Shown: positions 22,960 to 26,017 of the stretch, in pieces
Numbering within the stretch: the first letter of the stretch is position 1
Layout of the letters: each line of letters begins with the position of its first letter
From: Rhodospirillaceae bacterium
GTDB taxonomy: Bacteria; Pseudomonadota; Alphaproteobacteria; Micavibrionales; UBA2020
Assembly (NCBI GenBank): GCA_003524565.1
Contig: DQGU01000019.1
Span: 1-26,017, forward strand
Length of the DNA: 26,017 nucleotides
Reading direction: 5' to 3'
Notes under the pieces: generated by a model
The model's database searches: none
The model's input: the letters and a program-made list of their open reading frames with translations, nothing else
Told to the model about the DNA's origin: nothing
Translations under genes and position numbers: made by a program

Positions 22960-23585
22960 AGCGCAAACCCCCCGCCACCGCGCGGTTTTTGTGCGCGGCG
23001 GGCGATGACGGTTGCGGGCTTCATCACGTCGATGTCTTCGGCAGCGGCGGGCGTGGCGCTGGCGGCGGCAGCCGTTGCGGCGGCGGGTTTGTTTTGCGCT
23101 TTCTGGTCGGGCATTTTCGACATCAGGCCGTTGATGATGTTCTGACGCGCGCTGCTGTTCTGGTCGATACGGCTGGCCACTGTCAGCGCGATATCGCCGT
23201 TCTTGTCCGTTGTCATGGGGTCTGCGCCGCGCGACAGCCAGAAGCTGACCATCGCTTCGGAATAAGCCTTGATGCCCATCATCAGCACGCTGTCACCGCT
23301 GTCGTTTTTATCGTCGATACGCGCGCCTGCGCTCAAAAGAAAATCGGCCATGTCGCGCGAAAAGCCGCCGTTGCCCTGCCCCGCCGTCGCCGCGAGTTGC
23401 AAAAGCGGGCCGCGCACGCTTTGCGACATACTGCTGACCGTGCTGTGCCTGACCGTGTGCTGGATACCGCCCGCGCGGCAATTCGGGTCAGCGCCTTTTT
23501 GCACATAGAGCTTGGCCTGCGCCACATCGCGGCTGCGCACGGCTTCGATAAGTAGATTGTTGAGCGTTTCCTGCTGCTGGCTCAT
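22956..23585 (-). CDS. Ankyrin-repeat protein with GGFAL tail
   Basis: The start at 23585 has upstream purine tracts (GGAAAAGCAGGG); an ATG 27 nt earlier lacks a ribosome-binding site. The 209-residue protein has about four ankyrin units at 8-150: ETLNNLLIEAVRSRDVAQAK then LYVQKGADPNCRAG, PLLQLAATAGQGNGGFSRDM, DFLLSAGARIDDKNDSGDSV, SFWLSRGADPMTTDKNGDIA. An Ala-rich linker and the tail RRAQKPRGGGGFAL end it. No signal peptide or membrane segment is seen. It is the first gene of a two-gene unit with a good upstream promoter. The layout (ankyrin core, Ala/Pro linker, basic stretch, GGFxL end) is shared with the next gene, suggesting a common origin and a functional C-terminus. Confidence 0.78.
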   Translation of the reverse strand: MSQQQETLNNLLIEAVRSRDVAQAKLYVQKGADPNCRAGGIQHTVRHSTVSSMSQSVRGPLLQLAATAGQGNGGFSRDMADFLLSAGARIDDKNDSGDSVLMMGIKAYSEAMVSFWLSRGADPMTTDKNGDIALTVASRIDQNSSARQNIINGLMSKMPDQKAQNKPAAATAAAASATPAAAEDIDVMKPATVIARRAQKPRGGGGFAL

Positions 23586-23682
23586 GCCCTGCTTTTCCGT
23601 GTCGGCCTGCATGGTTTAAAAAACCACGTTTTAAATATTTCGAAGCCCGCCGCGTGAATCGCGACACTTGTTCTTTCGGGGC

Positions 23683-23711
23683 AGAGTAGCAGTCTTGGTT
23701 TTTTATGTCAA
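23683..23711 (-). promoter_or_regulatory. Sigma-70-like promoter for the ankyrin pair
   Basis: Minus strand: TTGACA (6/6), 17-bp spacer, TACTCT (about 3/6). The start near 23676 leaves about 90 nt of leader. The -35 box lies in a palindrome shared with the divergent direction. Confidence 0.5.
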
Positions 23712-23719
23712 TTATTGAC
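23707..23719. promoter_or_regulatory. Palindrome between divergent ankyrin promoters
   Basis: GTCAATTATTGAC is a perfect dyad with 6-bp arms around one T. Each arm contributes part of a -35-like TTGAC element, one per strand. A single regulator, or RNA polymerase competition, could therefore couple the two ankyrin units. The 23613-23835 gap has no gene. Confidence 0.45.
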
Positions 23720-23763
23720 GGGCGCCCGCTGCGCCTTTTAACATTTTTCATAAAGTGGCAATC

Positions 23764-23792
23764 TTGACAGCGGCGAGTCTGCCCCCTAAACA
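23764..23792 (+). promoter_or_regulatory. Possible promoter for the plus-strand ankyrin gene
   Basis: TTGACA (6/6), 17-bp spacer, TAAACA (3/6). It is about 45 nt before the 23836 ATG. An alternative is TTGACG at 23715 with TAACAT 18 bp on. The -10 elements are weak in both cases. Confidence 0.4.
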
Positions 23793-23835
23793 CGATACCA
23801 GTGTTTTAATGAATACATTTCTGGAAGGACTTATC

Positions 23836-24876
23836 ATGAAGGGACGCAAACCGGGCATCTCGCGTTTTCGCCGTGCGTTTTTGGTTGCCGCAACCGCCAT
23901 TGGCCTGACAACCGGCAGCGTCGGCATCGACAACCTGCCCAAAGACCCCGTGACCGATACCCACATCACTTTCCAGACCGGCAGCGCCGACCAATACGGC
24001 TATAACATTTCGCCCATCGACCAGATGTGGAAACACACGCTGGTGATGAAAAGCGATGCGCAGCGCGACCTTGACCTTCTGGCGGCGGCGCAGGACGGCG
24101 ACAGCTGGCGCATCCGCGCGCTGGCCGAACACGGCATCAATACCGAAGTTGCGGGCGCGCGCGCCCTTGCCGCGGGTGCGGGCGCAGGTCATGCCGATGT
24201 AGTCGATGCGCTTTTGAAAGCGGGCGTCAAAGCTGATGCGCATGTGAATGCCGCGCTGGTGGCCGCGGCCAAAAACAATCATGCGGCGATTGCGCTGACG
24301 CTGCTTGAAAACGGTGCGCTGGCAAGCGCCCGCGGCAGCGATGCGCTGATTTCCGCCGCTGAAAACGGCAACGATGCGCTGGCACGCGCGCTGATTGCCC
24401 GCGGCGCGGATGCAAATGCGCAGGACGGCATGGCGCTGCAAGCCGCCATTCAGGGCGGGCATGCGGACGTCGCCGATACGCTGCTGTCTGCCACGCGCAC
24501 GGTGGCGGTTTCCATCCCTGTCGCCCCCGATTACAGCATCTGGACGGGCGCGCAGCCGTTTGACCAGCACATCAGCCCCAACCGTTTCGGCCCGCCGCCG
24601 TTTTTCTCGCCGATTGACGACCCGTTCAATATGAATTTCACGCTGGCGGAACGCCCCGTCATCGACGTGAATGCAAACAACGGACAAGCGCTTTACGATG
24701 CCGTTTACAAAAACGACATCGACATGGCGCGCGTTTTGATGAAACACGGCGCGGATGCGAATGCCAAGGACGGCGCCATCAAGCAGCTGGCGAACGAAAG
24801 CCGCAACACGGCGATGGTAAACCTTTTGAACGGCAATACCCCCGCCGCCCCCAGCTTTACCCCGCCCGGCATTTAA
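23836..24876 (+). CDS. Ankyrin-repeat protein, probably exported or membrane-anchored
   Basis: GGAAGGAC 7 nt before the ATG at 23836 fixes the start; the open frame extends further upstream without a better site. The N-terminus (MKGRKPGISRFRRAFLVAAT then AIGLTTGS) is basic then hydrophobic, like a signal peptide or signal anchor. Residues about 77-215 hold four to five ankyrin units (LAAAQDGDSWRIRALAEHGI, ALAAGAGAGHADVVDALLKA, ALVAAAKNNHAAIALTLLEN, ALISAAENGNDALARALIAR). A roughly 70-residue Pro/Phe-rich insert (about 215-285) follows, then another repeat (ALYDAVYKNDIDMARVLMKH) and a Pro-rich end. Unlike the minus-strand pair it lacks the GGFxL tail. Function is not known; periplasmic protein binding is a reasonable guess. 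Confidence 0.78.
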   Translation: MKGRKPGISRFRRAFLVAATAIGLTTGSVGIDNLPKDPVTDTHITFQTGSADQYGYNISPIDQMWKHTLVMKSDAQRDLDLLAAAQDGDSWRIRALAEHGINTEVAGARALAAGAGAGHADVVDALLKAGVKADAHVNAALVAAAKNNHAAIALTLLENGALASARGSDALISAAENGNDALARALIARGADANAQDGMALQAAIQGGHADVADTLLSATRTVAVSIPVAPDYSIWTGAQPFDQHISPNRFGPPPFFSPIDDPFNMNFTLAERPVIDVNANNGQALYDAVYKNDIDMARVLMKHGADANAKDGAIKQLANESRNTAMVNLLNGNTPAAPSFTPPGI

Positions 24877-24899
24877 ACCTGTGCAAATGGACGCATAAA

Positions 24900-24960
24900 G
24901 TGTTTATCCCCCCGCCCCGCTGTGTTATACACGGGGTCAGTTAGAGACATGGATAAACAC
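24900..24960. repeat. Inverted repeat after the ankyrin gene
   Basis: GTGTTTATCC (24900-24909) and GGATAAACAC (24951-24960) are exact complements around a centre with a smaller CCCC...GTG/CAC...GGGG stem. It lies 24 nt after the ankyrin stop and 45 nt before the acetyltransferase ATG. It could be a terminator, though it lacks a T run, or an operator. Confidence 0.45.
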
Positions 24961-25004
24961 ATGGATGCTGCGTACGCCCCTTGCACAAAGGAATACCCGT
25001 CACG

Positions 25005-25592
25005 ATGCACGCCCACATACCGCCCATGATGAAACCGAACCTGCCCCCCGAAGCCCTGACCACCATTGATATTGTCGAGCAGCTGACGCCCGCCGACCTC
25101 AATGACCTTTGCGATGCAACCGACGCCGCCATCGAAGCGGGCGGCGGTTTCGGCTGGGTTACCCCGCCGGCGCGCGAGGTGATGGAGCGTTACTGGCGCG
25201 GCGTCATGGTGGTGCCGGAGCGTCATTTGCTGCTGGCGCGTATCGACGGCATCGTTTGCGGCGCCGTGCAGCTGGTGGAGCCGAGCCGCCATAACGAGGC
25301 GCAGGCCTTCAGCGCAGGCCTTCTGGCCGCCTTTATCGCCCCCTGGGCGCGCGGCCGCGGCGCGGGGCGCAAGCTGACGGAAACGGCGGAGAAACTCGCC
25401 CTTGAAATGGGCTACAAGGTTTTGCAGCTGGACGTGCGCGACACGCAGGATGCCGCCATTCACATGTACGAAAAAATGGGCTACCAGCGCTGGGGCGTGA
25501 ACCCCGCCTATGCCCATATCGACGGCAAAATGATTGCGGGCTATTACTACGCCAAGACCATCAGCCCCGTCATTGCCACTGCCAAAGGGTAG
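25005..25592 (+). CDS. GNAT-family N-acetyltransferase
   Basis: The ATG at 25005 has AAAGGAA 11 nt upstream; a TTG at 24981 would extend the frame by 8 residues. The 195-residue protein shows the GNAT acetyl-CoA site (motif A): LLAAFIAPWARGRGAGRKLT with the pyrophosphate loop RGRGAG, then ETAEKLALEMGYKVLQLDVR and motif B DTQDAAIHMYEKMGYQRWGV. The earlier strands (ERHLLLARIDGIVCGAVQLV) fit the fold. Family members transfer acetyl to amines of proteins, amino acids or small molecules; the substrate cannot be told. It is a single gene on the plus strand with no clear functional partner here. Confidence 0.87.
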   Translation: MHAHIPPMMKPNLPPEALTTIDIVEQLTPADLNDLCDATDAAIEAGGGFGWVTPPAREVMERYWRGVMVVPERHLLLARIDGIVCGAVQLVEPSRHNEAQAFSAGLLAAFIAPWARGRGAGRKLTETAEKLALEMGYKVLQLDVRDTQDAAIHMYEKMGYQRWGVNPAYAHIDGKMIAGYYYAKTISPVIATAKG

Positions 25593-25595
25593 GCG

Positions 25596-25745
25596 GCAGC
25601 TTGCTCCTCTTCGAAAATTGAAAAGCCTTGCCCGGCTTAAACAATCCGGGAAACAATATCCCGGTGGAAAACCGCGTAGCACCGGTGTCGGTGAGCAAGA
25701 CCTGAAACCGAGGGTGCGCCTTGACAGGCACGCCTGTCAAGGCGC
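25596..25745 (+). ncRNA. Candidate structured RNA or element downstream of the acetyltransferase
   Basis: A closing helix CTTGCTC (25600-25606) with GAGCAAG (25693-25699), with possible CAG/CTG extension past a bulge, encloses three small stems: AAGCC/GGCTT (25623-25627, 25634-25638), CCGGGA/TCCCGG (25646-25651, 25659-25664) and ACCG/CGGT (25681-25692). It is followed by a 14-bp perfect hairpin at 25716-25745. The multi-branch layout suggests a folded RNA. It matches no RNA family that I can name (not tmRNA, SRP, RNase P or 6S by eye). Strand is a guess. Confidence 0.35.
25716..25745. repeat. 14-bp perfect hairpin with 2-nt loop
   Basis: GCGCCTTGACAGGC (25716-25729) and GCCTGTCAAGGCGC (25732-25745) are exact complements separated by AC. 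A T tract does not follow on either strand, so it is not a standard terminator. In DNA it would extrude as a cruciform with arms too tight for RNA unless a base pair opens. Confidence 0.75.
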
Positions 25746-25781
25746 GGGCGCCCACCGCCAACGCCGATGGCGTCCTCTCGC

Positions 25782-25839
25782 TTGACGCGGTGGCGTCTTC
25801 ACGTCTGACGCGGCGGCGTCTTCACATTTGACGCGACGG
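25782..25839. repeat. Two and a half tandem 23-bp units with internal GACGC/GCGTC palindromes
   Basis: Units at 25782-25804 and 25805-25827 share TGACGCGGYGGCGTCTTCAC, and a partial third unit runs from 25828 to 25839. Each contains GACGC-N4-GCGTC or a decayed form of it. The region immediately before (ACGCCGATGGCGTC at 25771-25784) is a related palindrome. Confidence 0.65.
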
Positions 25840-26017
25840 ATATGCGAATTTGCCTGTTTTTCAAGGAAATTAACGATTTTTGTGCTTGCCGGCTGGCCTA
25901 TACGCGCTAAAGACGACGCAGGTATTTTCCTTATTTTTCAAAAAATTAGGCCATAAACACCAGAATCAAACCGCCGAGTCTGGCCGCATTTTGGGGCGCT
26001 TTTGGTTCCAAAATGGT
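25840..26017. other. Non-coding stretch at the window end
   Basis: No gene is supported here. It is more AT-rich than the rest and has T-rich patches (25857-25861, 25938-25940). CATTTTGG (25987-25994) and CCAAAATG (26008-26015) form an exact 8-bp inverted repeat close to the edge, which could belong to a promoter or operator of a gene beyond the window. Confidence 0.4.

Noticed and set aside
24873..25682. Minus-strand open frame of 269 codons
   Set aside because: It is antisense to a clear GNAT acetyltransferase with its own ribosome-binding site.
25771..25839. Possible CRISPR array
   Set aside because: The units are contiguous, with no unique spacers, and no cas genes are present.

Overview
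The window looks like chromosome from a GC-rich, flagellated alphaproteobacterium. The pointers are a GapR/DUF2312 nucleoid protein, an NrtR/COG4111-type NUDIX protein, and a flagellar hook-junction operon behind a near-perfect sigma-54 promoter. A lineage such as Micavibrionales or a Rhodospirillales relative would fit, but that is inference: there is no rRNA or other decisive marker here. Gene calls come from reading the translations by eye. No database search was run.

Layout. (1) 1-4.9 kb, minus strand: a NUDIX-winged-helix regulator cut by the window edge, a periplasmic Sel1-repeat protein, gapR, a palindromic repeat element, an L,D-transpeptidase and an unrecognised Ala-rich protein. (2) 4.9-8.3 kb: divergent sigma-54 promoters, one for flgK-flgL (plus) and one for the unrecognised protein (minus), which suggests that protein belongs to the flagellar regulon. 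(3) 8.3-10.4 kb, minus: iscX-like gene and RNase J as a two-gene unit behind a sigma-70-like promoter with two abutting palindromes. (4) 10.44-22.25 kb, minus: a type IVB (Dot/Icm, IncI Tra-like) secretion locus. In transcription order it holds a DsbG-like thioredoxin-fold protein, a lytic transglycosylase, DotD, DotC, DotB, IcmT, a protein with two TcpQ/secretin-N0-like domains, and four tandem paralogous exported proteins of unknown function. A strong intrinsic terminator closes it. (5) 22.5-24.9 kb: two overlapping minus-strand ankyrin genes with matching C-terminal tails, and a divergent exported ankyrin protein. (6) 25.0-26.0 kb: a GNAT acetyltransferase, then about 425 bp with no gene but rich in RNA-like hairpins and short palindromic repeats.

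How it may work together. DotD and DotC are outer-membrane-complex parts, DotB is the cytoplasmic ATPase, and IcmT is a small inner-membrane protein. The dotD-dotC-dotB-icmT order matches traH-I-J-K of IncI plasmids. The four paralogs share one four-cysteine pattern, one set of motifs and an Asn-Gln C-terminus. The Dsb-like protein could fold them, and they could be envelope or surface parts of a lineage-specific type IVB machine. The neighbouring ankyrin proteins are candidate substrates. The rest of the machine (DotG, DotH, DotI, DotL, DotO and others) is not in this window.

The most novel item is the four-paralog family and its coupling to the dotDCB-icmT core. Next are the ankyrin pair with a shared GGFxL tail, the sigma-54-linked unknown gene, and the structured non-coding tail.
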